A DNA stretch of 56,043 bases, from assembly GCA_945865325.1 (NCBI GenBank), contig CAMBFA010000006.1:1-56043 (forward strand), in the 5' to 3' direction. Position numbers and translations under genes: made by a program. This DNA is from Candidatus Kuenenia stuttgartensis (GTDB taxonomy: Bacteria > Planctomycetota > Planctomycetia > Pirellulales > UBA1268). Under the pieces are notes generated by a model. It had not been told where the DNA came from. It ran no database searches and saw only the letters and a list, made by a program, of their open reading frames with translations. This document shows, one piece after another, positions 35,701-43,668 of the stretch; the first letter of the stretch is position 1, and every line of letters begins with the position of its first letter.

Positions 35701-37358
35701 CCGGCGTAGCCGTTGATCTCGTGACAGCCGTAGCAGCCGTACTGGCGGATCAGGTGGTAGCCCTCGACCACCTTCGGCGCGGGGGGCTCGGGAAACCTCT
35801 CGGAGGGTTCGAGATCAACCACCTCATGATGGCACTTCAGGCAGCTTGACTCCTCGAACCGGTTCGGGAGCATCGGCTGGATCCAGTGATGGTTGTTGAA
35901 CCACCCGTGCTCGTCATGCCACTGGTGCCCCTGAACCGGCGAATCGGGGGTGTGTGAGGACCACTTGAAGCTCGTCGCGCTCCCTTGCCCCTGATGGCAG
36001 ATCGTGCAGCCGAAAGTCTGCATCGGGTGGGGGCTGGTCGACCCGACAAAGAGATCGAGACGAGGGTGGGTGGCGTAGGGTTGGGGGACGCCGCGTCGGA
36101 TCGCGAGTTGGAGCGGACGGCCCCCCTCAGGAGACCCGACGAGCGTCGACACAGCGGCCTGCCGCGCGAGTGTCTTGCCGCCGTCGATGCCGGCGATGAC
36201 ATCCCCCGCCATGAGGCCGGCCACTGCCGCGGGCGATCCGGGGACAACGAAGCTGACCGTCGGATCAGCGGCGTTGAACAGACCATTGGGGGCGAGGTTG
36301 AAGCCGTAGAGCTTCTCGAGTTGGGCGTTGCCATCCCCCTGAACGGCCGCCGTGGGAGCGCCTGGCTCGGCGGCTGTGGGGAGGGCGATGGCGATGGTGC
36401 CCTGTTCGCAATAGGCCGGCTCGGTGGCGGCACCGGGGAGCGACTTGTCCATTCCCTTGTGGCAGGTAACACACCGGTCGAAGCGCGCGACATCGCGAAA
36501 ATTGTTGTTGAGCGTCAGCTGCGGCAGCCAGATTTGGTCAATCCGCAGCGGGCTGTTGAAGGCATCCAGAACCGGCAGTTCGAGGAGCGTCTTGCCGGTG
36601 TTTGGGGCCCGGTCTTTGAGCGTCTTTGCCAGCTGACCGACCTTGTTGCGGTGGTCAGCGAGATTCTTAGCCGCGGCATCCTCGACCGCCGTGATGTCGC
36701 GGAGCGTCGATTCGAGGGCCTTGCGATGGGTGTTGGCGACCTGATTGACCTGGATGGCCTCGACGACCTCCTTCTTCTTCGCCTGGGCAATCGCTTCGAG
36801 GGTGTCGAGACGCGCCTGTGGCGCATCCTCGGCAACGGCCAGTTCGTAGTCGGCCCGGCACTTGTCGAACTCCGCTTTCCGAAGCTTCAGCTTTCCGGCG
36901 AGGTTGTCCTCACGGAACTTCGCCCGCTTGGCGATGTCGCGCATCCGCTCGACCATGTCGCCCCGGATTGTCAGCCGCTCGCCGGGGTCGGTCTGCGACA
37001 CCAGCCGATCGACGTCGATTTGGACAAGATCAGCGGCAACGGCGTCTTCGTCATCCGTCCGGGCGCGCTCAAGAAACGTCGCCGTCAGCGCCGGGGCGAT
37101 GGCCGCGCGGCGGGCATCGGCGAGGGCCGCCTCGAGATCAGCCGTCTTCGTGGCGTAGGTGTCGGAGCTTTCCTCCGCGACCCGGGCCGAAGCCGACCAC
37201 GTCTCAAGCTCGCGGAAGCCCTTTTGGTATTTCTTCCAGGGCCTGTTGTGGTCGGCCGAGAGCATCGCGATCGTCGTGAGCAGCAACACGATCGCCGTGA
37301 GGCCGAAGACGACGTGCAGCAGTTTCAGACTGTACCAGGTTTTTTCTGTGGCAGGCAT
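32739..37358 (-). CDS. Giant octahaem cytochrome c with PDZ-like and coiled-coil regions
   Basis: A 1539-aa protein. It starts with one membrane helix (LLHVVFGLTAIVLLLTTIAM) and a long Ala/Glu/Lys coiled coil up to about residue 260. Eight CxxCH haem sites are at about 295, 451, 505, 544, 746, 915, 1122 and 1379. A PDZ-like domain lies between the first two (VSFVVPGSPAAVAGLMAGDV). A His/Gly/Asp-rich stretch lies near 960-1010, and the tail is proline-rich. Repeated modules such as EWLYAWLRNPQDFRPSTKMP and EWLYSWLREPARYHPRTIMP are cytochrome c folds with Met ligands. It follows the cytochrome b genes and would take electrons from the Rieske/b core on the outer face of the membrane. Confidence 0.93.
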   Translation of the reverse strand: MPATEKTWYSLKLLHVVFGLTAIVLLLTTIAMLSADHNRPWKKYQKGFRELETWSASARVAEESSDTYATKTADLEAALADARRAAIAPALTATFLERARTDDEDAVAADLVQIDVDRLVSQTDPGERLTIRGDMVERMRDIAKRAKFREDNLAGKLKLRKAEFDKCRADYELAVAEDAPQARLDTLEAIAQAKKKEVVEAIQVNQVANTHRKALESTLRDITAVEDAAAKNLADHRNKVGQLAKTLKDRAPNTGKTLLELPVLDAFNSPLRIDQIWLPQLTLNNNFRDVARFDRCVTCHKGMDKSLPGAATEPAYCEQGTIAIALPTAAEPGAPTAAVQGDGNAQLEKLYGFNLAPNGLFNAADPTVSFVVPGSPAAVAGLMAGDVIAGIDGGKTLARQAAVSTLVGSPEGGRPLQLAIRRGVPQPYATHPRLDLFVGSTSPHPMQTFGCTICHQGQGSATSFKWSSHTPDSPVQGHQWHDEHGWFNNHHWIQPMLPNRFEESSCLKCHHEVVDLEPSERFPEPPAPKVVEGYHLIRQYGCYGCHEINGYAGPDKRIGPDMRVTPNFHEVAEAIATDPGLEAFGAGVKRLVEEVRSSPDGRQARQQLRDLVDLDAADGDDAKLSARSHTLAAQLKDPETPGTLPKVGPSLRHVAAKDSFEWLYAWLRNPQDFRPSTKMPRFFGLWEHLSGKSLEESQRYEPIEIRSMITYLQGASAPFEYVAPWEGITSAPDIERGKKVVQVRGCLACHQHGDFPEAKSTHGPNLSRIGAKVASHPRGQEWLYSWLREPARYHPRTIMPNVLLEPVKQADGSVSDPAADATAYLLTSTEDWKATDIPSATSLTDAERTATEELALMYLKERFPEVRAKNVLQDGLGAEMASILGDERMLLDVSAANRDAKLLDYVGKKTIAKLSCAGCHDIPGFEDSKAAGAALADWGRKESSKIAFEQVSKFVMTQLAHGHGGHAGAAGHDAHDAPTDHALGAAGDGHGSGHDGNGEPKPADGLDSDLAYASADEAHVSPESVDPNTGFFLEKLLAHEREGFLWQKLRAPRSYDYKKAENKGYNERYRMPQFPFNDAQREAVMTFVLGLVAEPPAPQFVYAPTEREQARLSGLKVAEQYNCGGCHTLQMDRWDVRYRPESLGEGQEPVDYPFLSPHFVPAEVATSLVTDRQGRRRATLIGMPQLNPETGKPQYVDEDGVGIEEDDAEAVPHRPFMLWHDVLIDGAPRIVGGPNLVVPTDAIAAGRHYPAHGGDLARLLFPVVIADERVINPNAKADDAWGWLPPPLVGEGNKVQSGWLHKFLLNPAPIRPAAVLRMPKFNFQSSEASALVNYFSAVDGADYPYVYDPRLDESSVTVAEAAHPGHLDGAMKIVTNNNYCVKCHLVGSYAPAGNPKALAPQLEVVHERLRPGYVHNWIANPKRFLPYTGMPVNIPFNNPVSQDLYHGTSEQQIDALTDLLMHYDRFAKQNLSLEAYFKQQTPADPATAPSASLEQAPAEPIPGPSDDPAPTIPPGTGSVTLLDPQQPAIDRTIAAAGSD

Positions 37359-37428
37359 GGCAGCGGCTCGGAAGGAGGTAGGGCCCGCGGTGTCGACGCG
37401 CGATTCGGACGGCTGGGGACCGACGGCG

Positions 37429-38754
37429 TCAGAAGTTGAGGGAAAACTCCGGGATACTGATGAGATACTTCAGATTGAGCGTCCAGCGGAGAACCATCTT
37501 CAATGGCAAAGAGAGCATCAGCAGCATCAAATTGATCATCACCAAGTAGCGAATAAGACCCATTTTCGCGAAGTATTTACGGAACACCGTGACGGCTAGG
37601 AGTGGCGGCAGGAGGAACAGGTACGCCGCCATGACCACCAGCCCCGGGGCCTCTCGGAGAAGGATCGTCCCTATCTGGGCGTACCACGGGGCGTCGGCGG
37701 CGACCCGAGGGAGCGGACGATTGAGAAGATTCACCCAGAACATCTGCGGGAGATCGACGTTGTTGAGAACCTCGACCTTATACGGGCTCCAAAACTCAAA
37801 CGGCCCGAAGAAGTTCCAGTTTGGGCCACGCAGGAACGTGCCGAGGATGATGAGCATGATCCACAGTTCGAGAAACCCAAACTGCCACGTGAGATAGGCG
37901 AACTTCCGCTCGTTGATCGAGTAGTAGCCGTTGCCCTTTTTGTTAAAGTCGAGGTAGGGCATCGCCATGAGCCCGAAGACCACCATGCTCGGAAGGGCGA
38001 CCCCGGCGTACCAGGGATCGAAGTAGACGAGCATCTCCTGGAGCCCAAGGAAGTACCACGGCGCCTTGGATGGATTCGGCGTCTTGACGCTTGAGGCGGG
38101 TTCCTCGAGCGGAGCCGGAAGGAGGAGGGCCCAAGCGAGGAGGAACGCCGACACCGCCACCATGCAAATCAGTTCGGTGTAGACCAGATCTGGCCAGACG
38201 AGGACCTTCTCGTCATTCTCCTTCTCCAACGGCGGAAGCCCCTGTGCGATCCGCTCGTCGTTCTCGACTGCCTGCTTCGTCGCTACCCAGGTGAAGAACG
38301 CCAAGAGGAAGACAAGCCCGACGATCGGGACGTTGTCGGGCTTCATGACGATCGACGCGAAGTTCTCGTCTGCCATCGCCAGCCCCATCAGGAGCAAAGC
38401 GGCATTGAAGACCGTCCAGGCGACCATCGGCTTGACGAAGAACTTCCGGAACACGAAAGCGATCGCAAACAGCGCCGTCGTTCCGGCGGTGTAGTTCACC
38501 GGCCCGGAGAGCGTGTTGACGAGTTTCCGGAGCGATTCCGGAAGGTGGGGAACCGAGGACGCCGATCCCGACATCGCCAAGCTGGCGAGGACCAGCATAG
38601 CCGCGGCCACAGAGGCCCAAAACCCGGCTTCGCCGATCCGGTTTTTCCGTCTCCAGATAAAGAACGCCGCGATGGCGTTCATGATCGCCAGGCCGGCGTA
38701 ATACGACCCGAGGAATCCAGCTACGTCTTTGAGGAACAGTCCGTTTGAATGCAT
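37429..38754 (-). CDS. Cytochrome b C-terminal (subunit IV-like) protein, enlarged
   Basis: A 441-aa protein with about ten membrane helices. The middle matches cytochrome b C-terminal/subunit IV: VWPDLVYTELICM, LLLPAPLEEPASSVKTPNPS and KAPWYFLGLQEMLVYFDPWY. The quinol-site motif reads APWY (residues 231-234) in place of PEWY. About 180 residues of extra helices precede this core, and about 180 more follow, including FLELWIMLIILGTFLRGPNW. It is therefore far longer than a classical subunit IV (about 160 aa). It starts 10 nt after the b6-like gene stop, so the two together make a split cytochrome b. Confidence 0.88.
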   Translation of the reverse strand: MHSNGLFLKDVAGFLGSYYAGLAIMNAIAAFFIWRRKNRIGEAGFWASVAAAMLVLASLAMSGSASSVPHLPESLRKLVNTLSGPVNYTAGTTALFAIAFVFRKFFVKPMVAWTVFNAALLLMGLAMADENFASIVMKPDNVPIVGLVFLLAFFTWVATKQAVENDERIAQGLPPLEKENDEKVLVWPDLVYTELICMVAVSAFLLAWALLLPAPLEEPASSVKTPNPSKAPWYFLGLQEMLVYFDPWYAGVALPSMVVFGLMAMPYLDFNKKGNGYYSINERKFAYLTWQFGFLELWIMLIILGTFLRGPNWNFFGPFEFWSPYKVEVLNNVDLPQMFWVNLLNRPLPRVAADAPWYAQIGTILLREAPGLVVMAAYLFLLPPLLAVTVFRKYFAKMGLIRYLVMINLMLLMLSLPLKMVLRWTLNLKYLISIPEFSLNF

Positions 38755-38764
38755 GGAAGTAATA

Positions 38765-39538
38765 CTACAGCGGGCCGCTGATGCCGCCGTCCTTTCGCAC
38801 GCGCCAGAAGTGGATAGCCAAGAGCAGGGAGACCGCTAAGGGGATCGCAATGCAATGAAGGACGTAAAACCGGTTGAGCGTCTCCTCGCCGACGAACCGG
38901 GCACCGAGGAGGCCGAACCGAGCATCGGAGCCGTCGGTGATCATGTCGATCCCGCCGATGGTGAGCAGTTGCTGACCAGGCCCCTCGTACCCCAGCAGCG
39001 GCGAGGCCCGGGCCATATTCGAACCGACCGTGATCGCCCAGATCGCCAATTGATCCCAGGGGAGGAGATAGCCAGTAAAGGAGAGGAGAAGCGTGAGGAG
39101 AAGGAGGATGACGCCGATCACCCAGTTGAACTCCCGCGGGGGCTTGTAGCTCCCGGTGAGAAACACCCGGTACATGTGGAGCCAGGTCGTGATCACCATG
39201 GCGTGGGCCCCCCAGCGATGGAGCTCACGCAAAACACCAAGGCTCGTGACATCGCGAAGGGCGAGGATGTCGTTGTAGGCCCACTCCAGCGTCGGCCGGT
39301 AGTAGAACATCAGCAGCACGCCAGTGACCGTCTCGACGAGGAACAGGAAGAACGTCACCCCCCCCATGCACCAAGTGAAGGAGAGGGCAATTCCCTGCTT
39401 CTTGATCGACACCGGGTGGAGGTGAAGAAAAAAATTGGTGAGCATCACCACGATCCGGTTGCGCCGGTCGAGGGGCATCGGATGCCGGAAGATGCTTTTC
39501 CAGATCTGGGAATTGCGGATCGTTTCGCCGATGGCCAT
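38765..39538 (-). CDS. Cytochrome b6-like subunit
   Basis: A 257-aa protein starting at [11 protein letters not shown]; the open frame extends 108 nt upstream without a start signal. Four membrane helices carry the two haem-b ligand pairs, His107/His121 ([20 protein letters not shown]) and a pair in [19 protein letters not shown]. Their spacings of 13 and 14 intervening residues are those of cytochrome b6. The end, [10 protein letters not shown], also resembles b6. It oxidises quinol at the membrane together with the Rieske protein and the downstream subunit. Confidence 0.94.
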   Translation of the reverse strand: MAIGETIRNSQIWKSIFRHPMPLDRRNRIVVMLTNFFLHLHPVSIKKQGIALSFTWCMGGVTFFLFLVETVTGVLLMFYYRPTLEWAYNDILALRDVTSLGVLRELHRWGAHAMVITTWLHMYRVFLTGSYKPPREFNWVIGVILLLLTLLLSFTGYLLPWDQLAIWAITVGSNMARASPLLGYEGPGQQLLTIGGIDMITDGSDARFGLLGARFVGEETLNRFYVLHCIAIPLAVSLLLAIHFWRVRKDGGISGPL

Positions 39539-39612
39539 GGGACGTTTGCCGGAGGTCGGGGGCGGAAATGGCGGGGAAGCGAGGGACGCTGAGATTGCGG
39601 GCCGAGAAAACG

Positions 39613-40686
39613 TCAGACGGTGATGTACGAATCGGGGTCGGCCCACTGGCCGATCTCCTCGTGGAAAGTCCGCCCCTTGTCGACCTCGAGTTGCCCGTCG
39701 TCGGAGATCCGGATCGCATACCGCTCGAGCGGCCGCGGGGCCGGCCCCTCGAAGTTAACGCCGTCTTTGTAAAACCCGCTGCCGTGGCAGGGGCACTTGA
39801 ATTTCTGCTCTGCCTCAAGCCAGTTCGGGGTGCAGCCCAGGTGGGTGCAGACGGTTTTCAGGGCATAAATCTGCTGTAGGCCGCCAACGTCGCTGTTGAC
39901 GACCCAGACGCCGTACTGGGCGACGTATTTCGTTTCCACCTTGCCGGCCGGGAAGCCCTCCCGGAAGCCGACCTTGAACCGGCTCGGCGGTTCGGCGAGG
40001 ACGTTCGGGAACATGAACCGAGCCAAACCCAGACCGAACAGCCCGCCGGTCATCGAGAGGGCGGTGAATCCGGTTGCCATGAACGAACCGAGTACCATCT
40101 CGAGAAAACCGCGCCGATCCGCCTCGGCATCAGCCCCCTTTTTCGCAACCGTTTTTATCGGCTTCGACGGGAGGGTCGGAGCGGCGGCCAACTTGGCCGG
40201 GGGTGCCTTAACGACAGTTGCCACCTCGGCCACAGGGGCGGGCCGGGTCGGCGCGTCGGCCTTGCTCACCGGGCCGGGCTTGGCCCCCGTTCGGGCTGCC
40301 GCGAGGATGCTAGCCGTGTCGCGGGCGAGGACTTTCGGCGCTGCAGACTTGGCGGCGGGTTTATCGCCATCGGCCTTCAGCGTTGGGGCCTTCGCGGGGG
40401 CTGGTTTAGGGACCGGTTTTTCGACCGGAGCCGCCGCCCCTCCCCCCTGCTCTGCTTCTTTCTTCGCCCTAGCCAAAGCCATAATTTCAGCCACGCTCGG
40501 CCTACCCCCAGCCGCTGGGGCAGGCTTGGCAATGGGCTTGGAAGGGGCTGGTTTCGGGGCTTCAGCGGCGGGCGTGTCGGCCGCAGGGGCCACGTCAACC
40601 GCAGCGGGCGGTTCGGTCTTGGCCGCCTTGGCGGCCCTCGCCGCCGCGAGAATCTCAGCCGTCGACATTTTCTTGTTTTCAGCCAT
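39613..40686 (-). CDS. Rieske iron-sulfur protein with long repeat-bearing N-terminal extension
   Basis: A 357-aa protein; GAGG lies 8 nt before the ATG at 40686. The C-terminal third is a normal Rieske domain: CTHLGC at 280-285 and CPCHGSGF at 298-305 give the two Cys and two His cluster ligands. A single anchor follows the twin arginines at 191-192 ([20 protein letters not shown]). Ahead of it lies about 190 residues of Ala/Pro/Lys-rich sequence. That stretch contains three copies of a short helix: [13 protein letters not shown] at 8, [13 protein letters not shown] at 64 and [13 protein letters not shown] at 123. The extension would be cytoplasmic. First gene of the respiratory operon. Confidence 0.93.
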   Translation of the reverse strand: MAENKKMSTAEILAAARAAKAAKTEPPAAVDVAPAADTPAAEAPKPAPSKPIAKPAPAAGGRPSVAEIMALARAKKEAEQGGGAAAPVEKPVPKPAPAKAPTLKADGDKPAAKSAAPKVLARDTASILAAARTGAKPGPVSKADAPTRPAPVAEVATVVKAPPAKLAAAPTLPSKPIKTVAKKGADAEADRRGFLEMVLGSFMATGFTALSMTGGLFGLGLARFMFPNVLAEPPSRFKVGFREGFPAGKVETKYVAQYGVWVVNSDVGGLQQIYALKTVCTHLGCTPNWLEAEQKFKCPCHGSGFYKDGVNFEGPAPRPLERYAIRISDDGQLEVDKGRTFHEEIGQWADPDSYITV

Positions 40687-41311
40687 GCCTTGCCTCAACG
40701 CTCAAGGTCGCCGCTCATCCCCGATCGGTCGCGGACGCAGCCTGCGGGGCCGCAGATCGGGGAACACTTCGCCGACTGATCGAATCCCAGGCCGGGTTGA
40801 GCCCCAGCTTGTATGCACTGCTATCACCGCGTCAACTAAAAACCTCGCCGAACGTTCGTAGACCGGACACCGGCGAAAGCCCGCGAACGGGCCATCGTAT
40901 CGGGACCAAAATCAACGAAAACAAGGCTTGGGGAGAGTTTGTGATTTTTTTCACAAACTCTCTTCCAACTGTATCGGCTGGGCTATGGCTGTCAACTTCG
41001 AGGAGGCCGCGGAGGCCGCGAATCCAGCCCCACCCGCATGTTTCCCACCTTTCCTTTCCCCGCTGGCGGAGCGAGGGCTCGGGAGGGGCTGCCGGCTGGT
41101 CCGCCCGACCCGCGGGCGTGGGGCGGAATTGGCGGAGACCCGGGGATGAAGGAGTTGGCCTTCTTTCTCCTCTGAACCCGAGCGTCGATTCGCATCGCGA
41201 CCCCCTTCCGGTAGTCTGCTCCCCTCCGGCGAAGTCGCGCTCCTGACGACTCGGCGACGAAGGTCGGAATCGTCTCCGGCCCTCTCCCTATTTCCGAAAG
41301 GATCGTTCCCT
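40687..41311. promoter_or_regulatory. Intergenic control region between the respiratory operon and purD
   Basis: 625 nt without a credible gene, between two divergent transcription units. Much of it is GC-rich spacer with no recognised element. The exception is an AT-rich island around 40910-40965 that holds a perfect CRP-like palindrome, listed separately. Promoters for both the minus-strand respiratory genes and purD must lie here or very near. Confidence 0.6.
40933..40962. promoter_or_regulatory. Perfect 12-bp palindrome matching the CRP/FNR-family consensus
   Basis: GAGAGTTTGTGA at 40933-40944, six T, then TCACAAACTCTC at 40951-40962. The inner part is TGTGA-N6-TCACA, the CRP consensus. 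Its centre is about 261 nt before the Rieske start. On the minus strand a weak -10-like TACGAT lies at 40899-40894, roughly 51 nt from the palindrome centre, which would suit activation from about -61. The poor -35 match also fits an activator-dependent promoter. A terminator is less likely because there is no T-run outside the stem. Confidence 0.6.
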
Positions 41312-42643
41312 GTGGCAGGCCCCTCGCGTCGCGTCCTCGTCGTCGGTAGCGGTGGTCGCGAGCATGCCCTGGCCTGGAAGCTTGCCGGCGATGGTGCCGA
41401 AGTGATCATTGCGCCGGGCAATGCGGGCACGGCACGGATCGGCGAAAACGTTGCCGTGAAGCCGGGGGATATCCCGGGGTTGGTGGAGCTGGCCCGATCG
41501 CGGGCGGTCGATGTCACCGTCATCGGCCCGGAGGCCCCGCTCGTGGCCGGGATCGTCGATACTTTCAAGGCGGCCGGCTTGAGGATCTTCGGCCCGACCG
41601 CCCGGGCGGCCCAGATCGAGGGGAGCAAGAAGTTCTGCAAACAGATCCTCCACCGGGGGGATGTCCCCACTGCCATGTACCGCGAATTCCGCTCGGCGAA
41701 GCGGGCCCAGGAATATCTCGAGGCCCGCGAGGACATGCCGGTCGTGGTAAAGGCGGACGGCCTGGCGGCTGGAAAAGGGGTGTTTGTCTGTGCGGATCGA
41801 GCCGCGGCGATCGCCGCCGTCGCCACCCTCGCCGCGGATCCGCAGTTTGCCGAGGCGGCCAAGGGGATCCTCGTCGAGGAGCGGCTCGACGGACGTGAGG
41901 TGAGCGTGATGGCGATCACCGATGGACGGACGATCGTCACCCTCCCTCCGCTCCAGGACCACAAGGCGGCCCACGACGGCGATCTCGGACCCAACACGGG
42001 GGGGATGGGAGCCTACTGCCCGACGCCCTTCGTCGATGCCGCTCTGATGGCAGAGATCGAGTCGCGGATCCTCGTGCCGACGATCCATGCGATGCGGCGC
42101 TCGCACGTTCCTTTTCAGGGGGTGTTGTTCGCCGGGTTGATGCTCACGGCCCAAGGGCCGAAGGTCCTCGAGTTCAACGCCCGCTTCGGAGACCCGGAGT
42201 GCGAGGCTCTGATGATGCTGCTCGATTCGAGCCTTCTGGAGATCATCGATGCGACGGTGGATCGGAAGCTCGAGGGGATCGATCCTCCGGTCTGGAAGCC
42301 CGGTGCCGCGGTCACCGTCGTGATGGCCTCGGAAGGGTATCCGGGGGAGGTCGAGAAGGGGCGGCCGATCCGGGGGCTCGGCGAAGCGGCGGCGCTCGAC
42401 GGAGTCGAGGTCTTCCATGCCGCGACCCGCGCCGGCCCCGATGGCCAGGGGGTGGTGAACAACGGCGGGCGCACGCTCGCCGTCTCGGCCGTCGGCGAGA
42501 GCCTCGCCCGGGCCAAGCTCCGGGCCTACTCGGCCGTGCGTCGCATCCGCTGGGACGGCGCTTGGTGCCGCAAGGACATCGCCAACAAGGGGATCGACCG
42601 CGATCACGAATTAGCCGCCGCGGAGCCGGGGGCACCGCGATGA
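41312..42643 (+). CDS. purD: Phosphoribosylamine-glycine ligase (GAR synthetase)
   Basis: A 443-aa protein of normal length with a GTG start. The N-terminus is RVLVVGSGGREHALAWKL. The ATP-grasp core has PVVVKADGLAAGKGVFVC, and the tail has the metal and nucleotide motifs VLFAGLMLTAQGPKVLEFNA and RFGDPECEALMMLL. It joins glycine to phosphoribosylamine in purine synthesis. It overlaps the next gene by 4 nt (ATGA), so the two are co-translated. Confidence 0.96.
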   Translation: MAGPSRRVLVVGSGGREHALAWKLAGDGAEVIIAPGNAGTARIGENVAVKPGDIPGLVELARSRAVDVTVIGPEAPLVAGIVDTFKAAGLRIFGPTARAAQIEGSKKFCKQILHRGDVPTAMYREFRSAKRAQEYLEAREDMPVVVKADGLAAGKGVFVCADRAAAIAAVATLAADPQFAEAAKGILVEERLDGREVSVMAITDGRTIVTLPPLQDHKAAHDGDLGPNTGGMGAYCPTPFVDAALMAEIESRILVPTIHAMRRSHVPFQGVLFAGLMLTAQGPKVLEFNARFGDPECEALMMLLDSSLLEIIDATVDRKLEGIDPPVWKPGAAVTVVMASEGYPGEVEKGRPIRGLGEAAALDGVEVFHAATRAGPDGQGVVNNGGRTLAVSAVGESLARAKLRAYSAVRRIRWDGAWCRKDIANKGIDRDHELAAAEPGAPR

Positions 42644-43650
42644 AACTCCGCGTCGGCATCGTCGGCCTCGGCCCCCTTTGGGAGAAGCGCCACCTCCCGG
42701 CGCTGCGGTCGCTTGCCGACCGCTTCGAGGTGCAGGGGATCTGCGAGCAGGTCGCGCACCTGGCGCGGAGGGCGGCCGGCGAACTGGGGACGGTGGCGGT
42801 GGAGGGATTCCGCGCGCTCGCCGCGCGCGACGACATCGACGCGATCCTCTATCTCTCCGATCAGTGGTACGGCGTGGCCCCGATCCTCGCCGCCTGCGAT
42901 CACGGCAAGGCGGTCTACGCGGGGGCCTCCCTGCCGGTCGATGCCGCCGAGGCCGACGTGCTCCGTCGCCGGGTCGAGCACTCGGGGATCGCCTTCATGG
43001 TCGAACTCCCCCGCCGGTACGCGCCGGCGACGATGCGGCTGAAGGAGCTCATCGCCACGCGCCTCGGGGCACCGCGGATGCTCTTCTGCCACCGGCGCAT
43101 TCCGCAGATCACCCCCTCCGCCACCGTGCTGCCACGAAACCGTGCCAGCGAGGCCCGCGATCTGATGGAACTGGTCGACTGGTGCCGGTACGTCACGGGG
43201 GCCGATCCGACGAGTGTCGTGGCGGTGCGGCACGCGGAGACGCCGGGGGCCGAGATCGACGACTACCAGATGATGAGCCTCGACTTCACGGCGGGAGGAA
43301 CGCCCGGAAACGGGCCGATCGCCCAGATCAGCTGCGGTTATTACATTCCCGCCTGCTGGGAGGAGGCGGTTGGCTTCAGGCCCCCCTCGGCTCTCCAGGT
43401 GGCGTGCGAGAAGGGGATCGCCTTCGTCGACCACCCCAATGGCCTTGTGTGGTTCGACACGGCGGGGCGGCACCAGGAATCGCTCGATGCCGACCGCTCC
43501 GTCGGCGAGCAGATGCTCCTCCAATTCCACCGCAAGGTGACGAGCCTCGTTCGGCCCCCTAGCGGGCTCGACGAGGTGCTGCAGGCGATGCAGGTGGTGC
43601 AGTCCGCCGCCGTCAGTCAAGCCGAGGGGCGGCGCGTCCCCCTCGGCTGA
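42640..43650 (+). CDS. Gfo/Idh/MocA family oxidoreductase
   Basis: A 336-aa protein starting at MKLRVGIVGLGPLWEKRHLP, a Rossmann fold with the GxGxxxxxxH pattern of the family. DDIDAILYLSDQWYGVAPIL and HGKAVYAGASLPVDAAEADV follow the family order. The usual EKP lysine motif reads GASLPV here, so the catalytic Lys is absent and the substrate is unclear. The C-terminal half looks like the family's dimerisation sheet. It overlaps purD by 4 nt, with no obvious metabolic link. Confidence 0.82.
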   Translation: MKLRVGIVGLGPLWEKRHLPALRSLADRFEVQGICEQVAHLARRAAGELGTVAVEGFRALAARDDIDAILYLSDQWYGVAPILAACDHGKAVYAGASLPVDAAEADVLRRRVEHSGIAFMVELPRRYAPATMRLKELIATRLGAPRMLFCHRRIPQITPSATVLPRNRASEARDLMELVDWCRYVTGADPTSVVAVRHAETPGAEIDDYQMMSLDFTAGGTPGNGPIAQISCGYYIPACWEEAVGFRPPSALQVACEKGIAFVDHPNGLVWFDTAGRHQESLDADRSVGEQMLLQFHRKVTSLVRPPSGLDEVLQAMQVVQSAAVSQAEGRRVPLG

Positions 43651-43668
43651 CGCTCCCTGCCGGCGCGG

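Noticed and set aside
35985-37439. 484-codon plus-strand frame opposite the octahaem cytochrome
   Set aside because: It runs against a gene with CxxCH motifs and coiled coil; it has no recognisable domain.
29720-40686. Alternative complex III (ActABCDEF)
   Set aside because: No molybdopterin-type ActB, no NrfD-like ActC and no pentahaem ActA are present. Rieske and cytochrome b genes show a bc-type complex instead.
40933-40962. Intrinsic terminator
   Set aside because: The T-run is inside the loop and no T-run follows the stem; the position in front of two divergent genes and the TGTGA/TCACA core fit an operator better.
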